Source: Alphaproteobacteria bacterium
GTDB lineage: Bacteria; Pseudomonadota; Alphaproteobacteria; CAAHEQ01; UBA3637
Assembly: GCA_017960645.1 (NCBI GenBank)
Contig: JAGCYU010000013.1
Span: forward strand, 1 to 64,000
Length of the DNA stretch: 64,000 bases
Reading direction: 5' to 3'
The translations under genes were made by a program, and so were the position numbers. Under the pieces are notes generated by a model. The model searched no databases and was not told the origin of the DNA. It saw only the letters and a list, made by a program, of their open reading frames with translations. Shown piece by piece: positions 8,318 through 17,986 of the stretch (position 1 is the first letter of the stretch; each line of letters begins with the position of its first letter).

Positions 8318-9085
8318 ATGATGGAACTATGGGATACCAAGGCACAATTTTTATACAACGTGTTAAACGGTCAAGTGCGTTTAGTGGGCGGCTGTGTACG
8401 TGATTATTTGCTCAAAAAAGATTTTACAGATCGTGACATGGCCACTCCCCTTACCCCAAACCAAGTCATCCAGTTGCTTGAACAACATCACATTTCTCAT
8501 GTAGATATCGGGAAAGATTTTGGAACAATCATTGCCAAAGTCAATGGCACGCCTTTTGAAATCACCACATTACGCAAAGATATCAAAACAGACGGACGGC
8601 ATGCGGTGGTCGCTTGGACAAAGCTATGGCATGTGGACGCCAAAAGGCGGGATTTTACCATCAATGCCCTGTATGCAGATAAAGACGGCAAAATTTGGGA
8701 TTATGTTGGCGGGATTCGGGATTTACAGCAAAAACAGCTGCGCTTTATTGGCAAAGCAGAACAACGCATCAAAGAAGATTACTTGCGCATCTTAAGATAT
8801 TTCCGTTTTTTTGCCCTAATGGATCTAAAAGAGATCCCAGCAGATATTTTAGCCGCTATCCAAAACAACAAACAGGGGCTGACGCAACTTTCCATGGACA
8901 GAAGGCGGGATGAAATGTTCAAAATTTTAACAGCACCCCACCCAGAGCGCACCTTAAAAATCATGCAGCAAGCAGAACTTTTAACGCCAGCATTGACCCA
9001 GATTATTTTTTCAAAAAAACAAAAACAATACTTTCAAATACACAAAATGGAAAAAATGCTTGCAACATTTCAATTTTTGGTGTAA
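8318..9085 (+). CDS. cca: CCA tRNA nucleotidyltransferase, unusually short
   Basis: 255 residues with all class II motifs: GGCVRDYLL and DFTDRDMAT (motif A, metal-binding), KDFGTIIAKVNG, RRDFTINALY (motif C), EDYLRILRYFRFF (motif D) and RRRDEMFKIL (motif E). It would add or repair the tRNA 3' CCA, although every tRNA gene in this window already encodes CCA. Family members are usually about 380-420 residues; here the protein stops soon after the neck, so most of the body and tail that hold the tRNA are absent. The ATG pair at 8318/8321 is preferred over a TTG at 8288. The next gene starts 27 bp later. Confidence 0.85.
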   Translation: MMELWDTKAQFLYNVLNGQVRLVGGCVRDYLLKKDFTDRDMATPLTPNQVIQLLEQHHISHVDIGKDFGTIIAKVNGTPFEITTLRKDIKTDGRHAVVAWTKLWHVDAKRRDFTINALYADKDGKIWDYVGGIRDLQQKQLRFIGKAEQRIKEDYLRILRYFRFFALMDLKEIPADILAAIQNNKQGLTQLSMDRRRDEMFKILTAPHPERTLKIMQQAELLTPALTQIIFSKKQKQYFQIHKMEKMLATFQFLV

Positions 9086-9112
9086 AAAAGACTTAACAAA
9101 GGAGATATAGCC

Positions 9113-9616
9113 ATGCAAAATCAAGATGAATCTGGGCGTAGTATGATTGAAATGCTGGGTGTGCTCAGCATTATGGGTGTTATTATGTATGGTGCAGTTG
9201 CCGGCATTAACTTTGGTATTGATATGTATAAAATTAACGCCACCTATAACGAAGTGGAAGAATTGGCCCAATCTATTGTTGATTTATATTCGTGGGCCAA
9301 ATCTTATGAGGGATTGAGCCCCACCCCAACGAAAGCGAGTAAAGTAATTTGCGAAAATGATGCATACCCGACTTGTAATTCGTCTGGCGACACAATGACG
9401 AACCAATGGGGTGGCAACGTAACAGTAGCTTCAATTGAGGACGGGGCAAATTTCGAAATTACCTACTCTGGCGTCCCGGATGTTGCCCTTGAAAGATTAA
9501 AGACTGAGACCGGCTTTAAAACGGTTTGTGTTGATAAAGATAATACATCGTGCTCTGGTGGGGGAAATAACTGTTTACACTTTTATTCTCGCGGTTCTAG
9601 CGAATGTAACAGCTAA
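9113..9616 (+). CDS. Type IV prepilin-like protein
   Basis: 167 residues with a class III signal: a short polar leader ending in GR, then SMIEMLGVLSIMGVIMYGAV, a methylated-Phe-like hydrophobic helix with the Glu at position 3-4 of the mature protein. The rest is a predicted globular domain with six cysteines (CENDAYPTC, and CVDKDNTSC plus two near the C-terminus) that could form disulfide loops. Such GRSMIEMLG prepilins are common in gut alphaproteobacteria, often scattered singly as here. The ATG has an AAAGGAG site. No pilus assembly genes are nearby. Confidence 0.82.
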   Translation: MQNQDESGRSMIEMLGVLSIMGVIMYGAVAGINFGIDMYKINATYNEVEELAQSIVDLYSWAKSYEGLSPTPTKASKVICENDAYPTCNSSGDTMTNQWGGNVTVASIEDGANFEITYSGVPDVALERLKTETGFKTVCVDKDNTSCSGGGNNCLHFYSRGSSECNS

Positions 9617-9640
9617 CACCATAGAAATAAGCTTATCCCT

Positions 9641-10531
9641 TTATCTTAAAGAATTGACAACTTCTTGATTTTCTTTAACAAAGACAGATTCTGTCAACAA
9701 CATACGCAAAAGGCATTGTTCGTACAAAGCTAAATTCCCTGTATCCAGCAAACTATCCTCTGGACCAATCATCAACATTTCAACTTTAAATCCATTAGAT
9801 TCATACACGTCCAAAAAATCGTTAATGACATCAACGTATAACCACTCTTTATGTGTTTTGCGTGCCCAGGCAATTTTTTCATCTTGCTGTTTCAACAAAA
9901 ACTCAATCATTTCTTGACACATAATGATGGGGGTATATACAGCAAAATTATTTGCCGGCGTCGGAGATTTTTCAACCAACCTGTTATTCACCAAAATACC
10001 ATAATCACGCGCATCTTGTTTTTCAACACCAGCTAATAAGGCACGCTTAGGATTTTTCATAAATTCGTCCATAATTCTTTTTAAATAAGGCGTTGCGCCT
10101 TTTTGAGTCCAAATAATATCATCTGGAAAAATTAAAACAACATGGCGACCATTTAATATTGGCGCTACACATGCCAAAACATGGGCTGTCCCCAAGGGTT
10201 CCGGTTGAACAATATATTTTATATCCATATCATCCGGCAAAAAAGTACTGGCCAAAACATCAGCGATCTGACCTTTTCCTTTTTGACGCAATTTTTCTTC
10301 TGTTTGACGATCAGTCCTTAAAGCATATTGCATCGCTTCAACCACCGTTTGATTCGAGCACACAATCGTCACGTGTTTGCCCCCTATTTGCACAATATGT
10401 TCCAAGGTATAATCAATAATACGCTTGTCTCCAAATGGCAACAAGGCTTTATGCGGTAAACCTTTGGATTGAGGATAATTGCGTGTACTTTCTCCCCCGC
10501 AACAAATAACGAATTCAAACATATCGTACAT
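9641..10531 (-). CDS. Sugar-phosphate nucleotidyltransferase family protein
   Basis: 296 residues with the NTP_transferase fold. The nucleotide-binding loop is present in altered form: FVICCGGESTRNYPQSKGLPHKALLPFG in place of the usual GxGTRLxPxTxxxPKxLLP. VVLIFPDDIIW gives the metal-binding DD motif. Substrate unknown; UDP- or dTDP-sugar synthesis is the family theme. It starts 2 bp after the pgeF stop with GAGG upstream, so it closes the lgt-DUF2062-pgeF operon. Confidence 0.78.
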   Translation of the reverse strand: MYDMFEFVICCGGESTRNYPQSKGLPHKALLPFGDKRIIDYTLEHIVQIGGKHVTIVCSNQTVVEAMQYALRTDRQTEEKLRQKGKGQIADVLASTFLPDDMDIKYIVQPEPLGTAHVLACVAPILNGRHVVLIFPDDIIWTQKGATPYLKRIMDEFMKNPKRALLAGVEKQDARDYGILVNNRLVEKSPTPANNFAVYTPIIMCQEMIEFLLKQQDEKIAWARKTHKEWLYVDVINDFLDVYESNGFKVEMLMIGPEDSLLDTGNLALYEQCLLRMLLTESVFVKENQEVVNSLR

Positions 10532-10533
10532 GC

Positions 10534-11169
10534 TTAAACCTCTTTGATCATAATTGAACTATACTGCCGCGCAGGATTATCGGGTTCACGACGATAACTG
10601 TTATAGTCATTAGAAGTATAAGTATCCACACCAACCGAGTCAATATTTGTAATACCAGTTCTCCTCAGCCTATGGATTAAATAAGCATCAAAATCAAACA
10701 AAATAAGCCCATCAACCTCGCTTATAAACAAAGCTCTTTCAGTTTCAGGAAATAACTTCACCATATCCCGAGATATTTCAAAACTTTCCCTTTGTAAATG
10801 AGGACCAATAGCCGCCCGCATTGCACTAATTTCTGCTCCCATGGACAACATTTTTAATATGGTTGTTTCTATAATCCCTTGCAAAGCCCCTTTCCAACCT
10901 GCATGAATGGCCGCAACAATTTTTGCCTTTGTATCCACCAAAAATATCGGGGCACAATCTGCCGTTTTAATGGTTAAATTCAAATTAGGCAAACGCGTGA
11001 CTAAGGCATCTACTGATGGGGATTCTTGAGGGGATTGTTCTAACTCCAACACATCGGCTGAATGAACTTGATGCATCAAAATCGGTGCTTCAACAAGTGC
11101 GCATTCTGTTTTATCATAAAAACCTGCCGACAACCAAGTTAAATCCAAAAAATTTTTAGGTGTAATCAT
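10534..11169 (-). CDS. pgeF: Peptidoglycan editing factor / purine nucleoside phosphorylase-like (PgeF, YfiH)
   Basis: 211 residues of the DUF152 family. Zinc ligands and signature blocks are visible: MHQVHSADV, LTIKTADCAPIFLVD, VAAIHAGWKGALQGI, and YNSYRREPDNPARQYS near the end. Family members have been linked to removal of misincorporated amino acids from peptidoglycan precursors and to purine nucleoside cleavage. It overlaps the DUF2062 gene by 4 bp and is followed by the nucleotidyltransferase. Confidence 0.9.
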   Translation of the reverse strand: MITPKNFLDLTWLSAGFYDKTECALVEAPILMHQVHSADVLELEQSPQESPSVDALVTRLPNLNLTIKTADCAPIFLVDTKAKIVAAIHAGWKGALQGIIETTILKMLSMGAEISAMRAAIGPHLQRESFEISRDMVKLFPETERALFISEVDGLILFDFDAYLIHRLRRTGITNIDSVGVDTYTSNDYNSYRREPDNPARQYSSIMIKEV

Positions 11170-11732
11170 GCCTTGCCTTTTGCTAACAAACGTTCCTTTT
11201 TACGTTCCGCGCGCAAATGTTCAAACTTCATAGTCAAAACATAACCAACCCATGCACCGGCAACGACCCAAGGCAAGCACCCCACAATCATAGCCAATCC
11301 CCAATCCTGTAACAACAGTTTAAAAAACAGCAACCATTTTTCACTAAAGCTTAGTTCAGACATAAAAGTATCACGCAAAATTTCTTGCAACTGGGTATAA
11401 CCGCTGATATCATCCCAATGACCCAGCATCAATTGACCGGAGACATAAAAGATATAATAAATCGGCAACATTGTGAAAACATTCGTCACCCATGTATAAG
11501 CCAACGCCAAAGGAATGGAAAAATCTTTTTTTAAAACCTTTTTAAAAAACACCCATGTCATCATCACCAAAGTCATTTGAATTCCAACCAACGGCGTCAT
11601 AGCCCATCCCATACCAACCGCAACACCTCGCGCTTTAAAGTCCGCAGGATGCGATGAACGAAGCAAAGGAATAACCAACTTCATTTTAACCAATCGGGCG
11701 ATATTTGAAAAAAAAGAGTATTGTTTTGGCAT
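11166..11732 (-). CDS. DUF2062 membrane protein
   Basis: 188 residues with the DUF2062 layout: HPADFKARGVAVGMGWAMTPLVGIQM, then membrane segments around residues 50-65, 72-105 and 145-170, with NVFTMLPIYYIFYVSG in the middle. Function unknown. It is flanked by lgt (9 bp upstream) and pgeF (4-bp overlap) in one operon. Confidence 0.85.
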   Translation of the reverse strand: MPKQYSFFSNIARLVKMKLVIPLLRSSHPADFKARGVAVGMGWAMTPLVGIQMTLVMMTWVFFKKVLKKDFSIPLALAYTWVTNVFTMLPIYYIFYVSGQLMLGHWDDISGYTQLQEILRDTFMSELSFSEKWLLFFKLLLQDWGLAMIVGCLPWVVAGAWVGYVLTMKFEHLRAERKKERLLAKGKA

Positions 11733-11741
11733 TACTCCCCC

Positions 11742-12551
11742 TTACACCTTTCTGTGCTTACATAAGCCATAAGTAATAAAGATAATGCCTAACAACACCA
11801 TAGGAATACACAACACCTGCCCCATGCTCAGTTGATAAACCACAAAACCTAAATGAGCATCTGGCTCACGAAAATACTCTAAACCAAAGCGTCCCAAGCC
11901 ATACAAAATAAAAAATAGCCCTGAAAATATACCTTGTTTAGCACGCAACTTTGGCACAAACCACCACAATGTATTTAAGATAATAAACAAACCTAAGCCT
12001 TCCCATGCGGCTTCATATAATTGACTAGGATGGCGCGGTTCGCTTCCTGCGGACGGAAACACCATGGCCCATGGCACAGCATGTGTGACCCTGCCCCACA
12101 ACTCTGCATTAGCAAAATTGGCAAGTCTGCCCAAAAACAATCCGATCGGCGCAACACACGCCAAAACATCTCCTATGCTGAAAACAGAAATTTGTTTCTT
12201 TTTGGCAAACAAAAGTGTTGCAATGACCAAGCCCAACATACCTCCGTGAAAAGACATGCCTCCTTGCCATACCTGTAAAATTTGCAACGGAGATTCCAAA
12301 TAATACCGCAAGTGATAAAACAGGCAATACCCTACTCTGCCACCAACAATAATGCCTATCGTTGCCCAGATCAAAAAGTCATCTATTTTTAATACGCTGA
12401 ACGTTGAATGCGATTTTAATGACATTTTGCGCGCCAAAACCCACGCTAATAATAATCCAAAAATATAAGCTAAAGAATACCAACGAATAGCAAACCATCC
12501 CCATTGAAATAAAACGGGATTGATATCTGGGAAAGGAATTCCTGGATACAT
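11742..12551 (-). CDS. lgt: Prolipoprotein diacylglyceryl transferase
   Basis: 269-residue, seven-helix inner membrane enzyme that attaches diacylglycerol to the lipobox cysteine of prolipoproteins. The signature GRLANFANAELWGRVT is present, as are GGRVGYCLFYH and the HPSQLYEAAWEG block. The ATG has a strong GAGGAGG site. First gene of an operon with DUF2062, pgeF and a nucleotidyltransferase. Confidence 0.95.
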   Translation of the reverse strand: MYPGIPFPDINPVLFQWGWFAIRWYSLAYIFGLLLAWVLARKMSLKSHSTFSVLKIDDFLIWATIGIIVGGRVGYCLFYHLRYYLESPLQILQVWQGGMSFHGGMLGLVIATLLFAKKKQISVFSIGDVLACVAPIGLFLGRLANFANAELWGRVTHAVPWAMVFPSAGSEPRHPSQLYEAAWEGLGLFIILNTLWWFVPKLRAKQGIFSGLFFILYGLGRFGLEYFREPDAHLGFVVYQLSMGQVLCIPMVLLGIIFITYGLCKHRKV

Positions 12552-12693
12552 ATCGTTACCTCCTCTTTGTTCTTTTTAGTCTAGCTCAAAAAAAATCAAA
12601 AGTCAAGGTACACTTTTAGCGAATATGTCAGAACAATGAAATTGTATCATACTCCATAAAACCCGCCTTATGTCTAAAAATTCAAACGAGTAC

Positions 12694-12721
12694 TTGACAA
12701 ATAAAAATAATCGTTTATAAT
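12694..12721 (+). promoter_or_regulatory. Promoter of rho
   Basis: TTGACA, 16-bp spacer, TATAAT. It predicts an mRNA leader of about 40 nt before the rho ATG. Confidence 0.75.
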
Positions 12722-12770
12722 ATTAGATGGTTATTCGACCAATTCTTATTATTTTTCCAAAGGACTTATT

Positions 12771-14036
12771 ATGCAATTACAGGATTTAAAGAAAAAATCT
12801 CCGTCAGAGTTATTGCGTTATGCAGAAGAACTCAGCGTTGAAAATGCGGCCAGCTTACGCACTCAAGATTTAATGTATGCTATTTTAAAGAAATTAGCCG
12901 AATCAGAAAACACTTTATACGGTGAAGGTGTTTTAGAGGTGATGCAAGATGGCTTTGGTTTTTTGCGTTCTCCTGAGGCAAACTATTTAGCGGGACCAGA
13001 CGATATCTATGTTGCACCAAACCATATTAAACATTGGGGATTGCGCACAGGGGATACTATTTCTGGAGAAATCACTGCCCCAAAAAACAATGAAAAATAT
13101 TTTGCATTATCCAAAATTAATACTGTCAACTTTGTAGCACCTGAAGATTTAAAATACCGCGTCAATTTTGATGATTTAACAGCTTTATATCCTGAAAAAT
13201 CTATTACCATGGAACATGATTCCGGCACTCCTGAGGCTAAAAAAGATTTAACAGATCGCATCATTGATTTAATCTGTCCTCAAGGTTTTGGCCAACGTTC
13301 TTTAATCGTTGCTCCACCCAGAACAGGTAAAACAGTGATGTTGAAAAATATTGCACATGCGATCACAGCCAATTTCCCAGATGCTCATTTGATTATGCTA
13401 TTGATTGATGAACGTCCCGAGGAAGTGACAGATATGATTCGTTCTGTGAAAGGTGAGGTTATTTCTTCCACATTTGATGAACCTGCCGCACGTCACGTTC
13501 AAGTGGCAGAAATGGTTATTGAAAAAGCTAAACGGTTGGTTGAACATAAAAAGGATGTTATCATCTTATTAGATTCCATCACACGTTTGGCCCGTGCTTA
13601 TAATACAGTCATCCCCTCCTCTGGTAAAGTGTTGACTGGTGGTGTGGATGCCAATGCTTTGCAAAAACCAAAGCGTTTCTTTGGTGCGGCACGCAACATA
13701 GAAGAAGGCGGTTCTTTGACAATCTTTGGAACTGCTTTGATTGATACAGGTTCTCGTATGGACGAAGTGATCTTTGAAGAATTTAAAGGAACCGGCAATA
13801 GTGAAATTATCTTGGATCGTAAAGTGTCTGATAAACGTATCTTCCCAGCTATTGATATTACAAAATCTGGAACACGCAAGGAAGAATTATTAGTATCCAA
13901 AGAACGCTTGCCAAAAATGTGGATGTTGCGTCGTGTGTTGATGCCTATGGGTGTTACAGATGCAATGGAATTTTTAATTGAAAAATTAAAAGCCACAAAA
14001 GACAATGACGATTTTTTTGATAAAATGAATCAATAA
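12771..14036 (+). CDS. rho: Transcription termination factor Rho
   Basis: 421 residues, the normal length. N-terminal Rho_N helices ([16 protein letters not shown]), the cold-shock-like RNA-binding domain ([20 protein letters not shown]), and a RecA-like ATPase with Walker [25 protein letters not shown], Walker [17 protein letters not shown] and the P/Q/R-loop region [21 protein letters not shown] hexameric RNA-DNA helicase. It has its own promoter and converges with pckG over a shared terminator. Confidence 0.98.
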   Translation: MQLQDLKKKSPSELLRYAEELSVENAASLRTQDLMYAILKKLAESENTLYGEGVLEVMQDGFGFLRSPEANYLAGPDDIYVAPNHIKHWGLRTGDTISGEITAPKNNEKYFALSKINTVNFVAPEDLKYRVNFDDLTALYPEKSITMEHDSGTPEAKKDLTDRIIDLICPQGFGQRSLIVAPPRTGKTVMLKNIAHAITANFPDAHLIMLLIDERPEEVTDMIRSVKGEVISSTFDEPAARHVQVAEMVIEKAKRLVEHKKDVIILLDSITRLARAYNTVIPSSGKVLTGGVDANALQKPKRFFGAARNIEEGGSLTIFGTALIDTGSRMDEVIFEEFKGTGNSEIILDRKVSDKRIFPAIDITKSGTRKEELLVSKERLPKMWMLRRVLMPMGVTDAMEFLIEKLKATKDNDDFFDKMNQ

Positions 14037-14040
14037 AAAT

Positions 14041-14068
14041 AAAAAGGCGGGAAAGTTTCCCGCCTTTG
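14041..14068. terminator. Bidirectional terminator between rho and pckG
   Basis: GGCGGGAAA-G-TTTCCCGCC stem-loop between the converging genes. The T tract is better on the minus strand (TTTTTATTT) than on the plus strand. Confidence 0.85.
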
Positions 14069-14084
14069 AAATGTGAAACAATTT

Positions 14085-15890
14085 TTAACCACGCATCAAT
14101 CTATCTTCTAATAACACCAACTCGGCATCAAAAACCATGGGTAATTTATTAAATTTCAAAAATTGCTCGTAGTATGCGGCTTGATTTGCGACATCTTCTT
14201 CAGCCAAGTCTTTATCAACAGCCATCAAGGCATCAAACTGTTTTTCAGTCATAGCTAAACCTTTCCAAGTCATATCATGATAGCTTGGCGACAAACCACA
14301 AACTGTTTCATGTGCCCCTGCTTGGTTGGCACAGCGTTTGACAATCCATTCAATCACGCGCATGTTATCACCAAAACCCGGCCACATAAATTTACCTTTT
14401 TTATCCTTACGGAACCAATTGACCCGGAAGATCAAAGGATGCTTTGTAATTTTTCCTCCCATATCCAACCAATGACGCCAATAATCCGCCATGTTATAGC
14501 CACAGAAAGGCAACATTGCAAACGGATCGCGACGAATTTCACCCATTTTCCCTTCAGCAGCAGCCGTTTGTTCTGAGCCCATAGTGCTGGCTAAATACAC
14601 ACCATGTTGCCAATTAAACGATTGATACACAAGCGGTGTATTTGTTGCTAAACGCCCACCAAAGACAAATGCTGCAATAGGCACACCTGCGGGATTTTCC
14701 CAGTTTTTATCAATGCAAGGGCATTGTTTAGCAGGAGCCGTGAAACGTGAATTCGGATGCGCCGCTGGTGTTTTAGATTTTGGAGTCCAATCATTTCCTT
14801 GCCAATCAATTAAATGTTTAGGTGGTTGCTTTGTTAATCCTTCCCACCACACGTCACCATCATCTGTTAATGCTACGTTTGTAAAAATAGTATTGGCGCG
14901 GCAAGCTTCTATTGCATTTTTATTTGTTTCCGGATTAGTTCCTGGAGCTACACCAAAGAAACCTGCTTCTGGATTGATAGCATGTAACACTCCGTTTTTA
15001 TCTGGTTTAATCCATGCAATATCATCTCCAACAGTGGTGACTTTCCAATCAGACATAGCTTTAGGTGGAATCAACATAGCCATATTTGTTTTACCACAAG
15101 CAGACGGGAAAGCCGCTGCAACATAGGCTTTCAAGCCTTGCTTTTTATTTTCAAATCCAGCAATCAACATGTGCTCAGCCAACCAGCCTTCATCTCTGGC
15201 CATTGTACTGGCAATCCGCAAAGCCAAACATTTTTTACCCAACAAAGCGTTGCCGCCATAGCCCGAGCCAAACGAAATAATTTCACGCGTTTCTGGGAAA
15301 TGAGTAATATAAGTGTTATCTGGATTACATGGCCAAGCGACGTCCTGTTGCCCTTTTTTAAGCGGGGCACCCACCGAATGAAAACACTTTACAAAATCAC
15401 CATTTTTAAGAACAGGCCAAACCTTTGCGCCCATACGTGTCATGATACGCATATTAGCAACGACATAGGGGCTGTCCGTAATTTCAATACCTATTTGTGC
15501 AATGTGTGATCCCAACGGCCCCATTGAAAAAGGAATAACATACATTGTACGACCACGCATGCACCCGTGCATCAATTTTGTCAAAGTTGCTTTCATTTTT
15601 TTAGGATCGGCCCAATGGTTTGTTGGTCCCGCATCCACCTCATGTTGGCAACAAATAAATGTCCGTGCTTCAACACGCGCAACATCTTTTGGATTAGAAC
15701 GTGCCAAATATGAATTAGGACGCAATTTAGGATTTAGTTTAATGAAAGTCCCCGATTTCACAAGCTGATTACAAATGCGGTTGTATTCCGTTTGTGAACC
15801 GTCGCACCAATAAACATTATCAGGCTGACACAGCTTTGCCATATCATTCACCCATGTTAAAACCTTTTTATTTTTTGTTACTTGTGCCAT
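14085..15890 (-). CDS. pckG: Phosphoenolpyruvate carboxykinase (GTP)
   Basis: 601 residues, the length of GTP-dependent enzymes. It interconverts oxaloacetate and PEP with GTP/GDP. Visible: [20 protein letters not shown], kinase-1 loop [28 protein letters not shown] metal site, and [13 protein letters not shown]. It lies head to head with the Na+-pumping oxaloacetate decarboxylase operon, so both divergent units handle oxaloacetate, probably in fermentative anaplerotic/gluconeogenic flux. A minus-strand promoter TTGCAA-N17-TATATT lies near 15910-15940 and GGGGG precedes the ATG. Confidence 0.97.
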   Translation of the reverse strand: MAQVTKNKKVLTWVNDMAKLCQPDNVYWCDGSQTEYNRICNQLVKSGTFIKLNPKLRPNSYLARSNPKDVARVEARTFICCQHEVDAGPTNHWADPKKMKATLTKLMHGCMRGRTMYVIPFSMGPLGSHIAQIGIEITDSPYVVANMRIMTRMGAKVWPVLKNGDFVKCFHSVGAPLKKGQQDVAWPCNPDNTYITHFPETREIISFGSGYGGNALLGKKCLALRIASTMARDEGWLAEHMLIAGFENKKQGLKAYVAAAFPSACGKTNMAMLIPPKAMSDWKVTTVGDDIAWIKPDKNGVLHAINPEAGFFGVAPGTNPETNKNAIEACRANTIFTNVALTDDGDVWWEGLTKQPPKHLIDWQGNDWTPKSKTPAAHPNSRFTAPAKQCPCIDKNWENPAGVPIAAFVFGGRLATNTPLVYQSFNWQHGVYLASTMGSEQTAAAEGKMGEIRRDPFAMLPFCGYNMADYWRHWLDMGGKITKHPLIFRVNWFRKDKKGKFMWPGFGDNMRVIEWIVKRCANQAGAHETVCGLSPSYHDMTWKGLAMTEKQFDALMAVDKDLAEEDVANQAAYYEQFLKFNKLPMVFDAELVLLEDRLMRG

Positions 15891-15972
15891 ATTGTCCCCC
15901 TTTTTTTATTCTATAAATCCAATATAAAAAAAACAAATATGAATTGCAAGAATTATTTTGACTGTTTTTTGT

Positions 15973-16001
15973 TTGACTTTTTAAAAGATTTTTTCTAGAC
16001 T
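15973..16001 (+). promoter_or_regulatory. Putative promoter of the oad operon
   Basis: TTGACT, 17-bp spacer, TAGACT, 20 bp before the oadG ATG. The -10 box is weak but the spacing is ideal. Confidence 0.5.
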
Positions 16002-16021
16002 GATACCAAGGGGGAAATCAA

Positions 16022-16195
16022 ATGATAGAAGCGTTATTTATTACACTGACAGGCATGGGGGGCGTTTTTGCGTTTTTACTGTTGCTTGTTTTAGCAATGA
16101 ATATATTGCGTTTTGTTTGTGCAAAAATAAATTCGGACACGACTAAGTTAGATAAAGTTGCCTTGGCAATAGCTTTGACACAAAGGGGGAAATAA
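16022..16195 (+). CDS. oadG: Oxaloacetate decarboxylase gamma chain
   Basis: A 57-residue membrane protein: one transmembrane helix near the N-terminus with the OadG signature GMGGVFAFLLLLVLAMNILR, then a short charged tail. In the sodium pump the gamma subunit anchors the alpha subunit to the beta channel. GGGGG lies 7 bp before the ATG. Its TAA shares one base with the ATG of oadA (TAATG), giving tight coupling. Position at the head of an oadA/oadB operon strongly supports the call. Confidence 0.85.
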   Translation: MIEALFITLTGMGGVFAFLLLLVLAMNILRFVCAKINSDTTKLDKVALAIALTQRGK

Positions 16196-17976
16196 TGCAA
16201 AAAAAGAAAAAAGTACAAGTTATGGTCACAGCTTTTCGTGATGGTTTTCAATCTGTTTTTGGCATGCGAGTTTTAAGCAAAGACTATGTCCCCATTATTG
16301 CTGAAGCTGTAAAAGCCGGCTTAACAAAACTGGAAACTGGTGGTGGCGCCTCTTTTCAATCTGCTTTTTTTTATTGTAATGAAAATGCTTTTGATGTTAT
16401 GGATAAGTGCCGTGCCGCAGCTGGTCCAAAAACAAACCTGTATTCTTTAGCGCGTGGTGTCAATGTTGTTGCTTTGGACTCTATGAGTTCAGAAATGATT
16501 AAACTGCATGCACAATTGTTTAAAAAACATGGTATTACAACCATACGAAATTTTGACGCTTTAAATGATCCAAACAATTTAAAGTTTAGCGCAGAATGCA
16601 TTAAAAAAGCAGGTTTAAAACATCAACTGGCCATTGCGATGATGAGTTTACCACCAGGTTTAACCGGCGCCCATACAGCTGAATTTTATGCGGACAGATT
16701 AAAAGCTTTTATTAAAGCGAAAATTCCTTTTGATTCTATTTGTTTTAAAGATGCCTCAGGCACGGGCACACCACAAACCGTTTTTGACACTATTCAAAAA
16801 GCGCGTAAAATTGTGGGATCAAAATGTCCTATTGAATACCATTCTCATGAAACAGCTGGTACTGGTTTAGCATGTTACATGGCTGCTATTCAAGCTGGCG
16901 CTGATATTGTAGATTTATCTTTAGCTCCTGTATCTGGCGGAACGTGTCAACCGGATGTTGCCTCGTTATGGCATGCGTTGCGTGGAATGCCTTATGAACT
17001 GGATGTAGATATCGACAAAGTTATGATGGTTGAAGAACATTTAAAAGAATCTTTATCCAAATATTACATGCCTCCTGAGGCTTTGCATGTAGAACCTCGC
17101 ATTCCTTTTTCACCAATGCCGGGCGGAGCTTTAACAGCCAATACTCAAATGTTGCGTGACAACAATTTAATGAATAAATACAGCGAGATAATCGCCGCAA
17201 TGCAAGAAGTAGTTAAAAAAGGTGGATTTGGTACTTCTGTGACACCGGTCAGTCAATTTTACTTTCAACAAGCCTTTAATAATGTGATGCAAGGTCCTTG
17301 GAAAAAAATGGCAGAAGGGTATGGCAAAATGGTCTTGGGTTATTTTGGAAAAACGCCCGTTGCCCCAGATCCAAAAGTTGTCAAATTAGCTTCAGAACAA
17401 TTAGGCCTTAAACCAACAACGGCAACTGTCCTCTCTTTAAATGATAAAAATGAAAATAAATCCCGCAAACATTTTGAAGGTATGCTCAAAGAAAATAACT
17501 TGCCTATTACAGATGAAAATGTATTTATCGCTGGGGCGTGTGGACAAAAAGGTATTGACTATTTATTGGGAAAAGCAAAAGTTGGGGTACGCTTCAATGA
17601 AGCACCAAAATCAACTCCAAACAATCAAATCATCACAATCAATGGTGAAAAGTTTGATGTTCATATTGATGGGCATAAAGCCACAGTAAATGGACAGGAA
17701 TATGAAATTGGAACGACTGAAACATCTTCAGTTCAAGAAAAAGCTTCTGCAACCAATTCATCTGTCGGTGGGGTTATAACCGCTCCTGTTCCTGGCACTG
17801 TTACACAGATTTTAGTCACTGAAGGACAAAATATTAAAGCCGGCGATACTGTGGTCATTGTGGAAGTTATGAAAATGGAAACAGCCGTCAAAGCCACATC
17901 TAATGGCGTTGTTAAACATATTTTTGTCAAAAAAGGTGACGCTGTAAAAACAGGGGATAAATTACTTGAGCTGTAA
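16195..17976 (+). CDS. oadA: Oxaloacetate decarboxylase alpha chain (biotin-containing carboxyltransferase)
   Basis: 593 residues: an HMGL-like carboxyltransferase TIM barrel (DGFQSVFGMRVLSKD at the start; SICFKDASGTGTPQTV; YHSHETAGTGLACYMAAI; DLSLAPVSGGTCQPD), a conserved PYC_OADA middle domain, and a C-terminal biotinyl domain with the biotin lysine K560 in VEVMKMET. It transfers CO2 from oxaloacetate to biotin; OadB then releases it while exporting Na+. A plain pyruvate carboxylase B subunit is the alternative, but oadG and oadB in the same operon favour the pump. Confidence 0.94.
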   Translation: MQKKKKVQVMVTAFRDGFQSVFGMRVLSKDYVPIIAEAVKAGLTKLETGGGASFQSAFFYCNENAFDVMDKCRAAAGPKTNLYSLARGVNVVALDSMSSEMIKLHAQLFKKHGITTIRNFDALNDPNNLKFSAECIKKAGLKHQLAIAMMSLPPGLTGAHTAEFYADRLKAFIKAKIPFDSICFKDASGTGTPQTVFDTIQKARKIVGSKCPIEYHSHETAGTGLACYMAAIQAGADIVDLSLAPVSGGTCQPDVASLWHALRGMPYELDVDIDKVMMVEEHLKESLSKYYMPPEALHVEPRIPFSPMPGGALTANTQMLRDNNLMNKYSEIIAAMQEVVKKGGFGTSVTPVSQFYFQQAFNNVMQGPWKKMAEGYGKMVLGYFGKTPVAPDPKVVKLASEQLGLKPTTATVLSLNDKNENKSRKHFEGMLKENNLPITDENVFIAGACGQKGIDYLLGKAKVGVRFNEAPKSTPNNQIITINGEKFDVHIDGHKATVNGQEYEIGTTETSSVQEKASATNSSVGGVITAPVPGTVTQILVTEGQNIKAGDTVVIVEVMKMETAVKATSNGVVKHIFVKKGDAVKTGDKLLEL

Positions 17977-17986
17977 ACTATTTGTC

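Noticed and set aside
9113-9616. Prepilin as part of a type IV pilus operon
   Set aside because: The neighbours are cca and a nucleotidyltransferase on the other strand; no assembly, ATPase or secretin gene is adjacent.
12109-12327. Additional frames inside lgt, rho, secA and uvrD on either strand
   Set aside because: They lie wholly within well-supported genes and show no ribosome sites or protein motifs.
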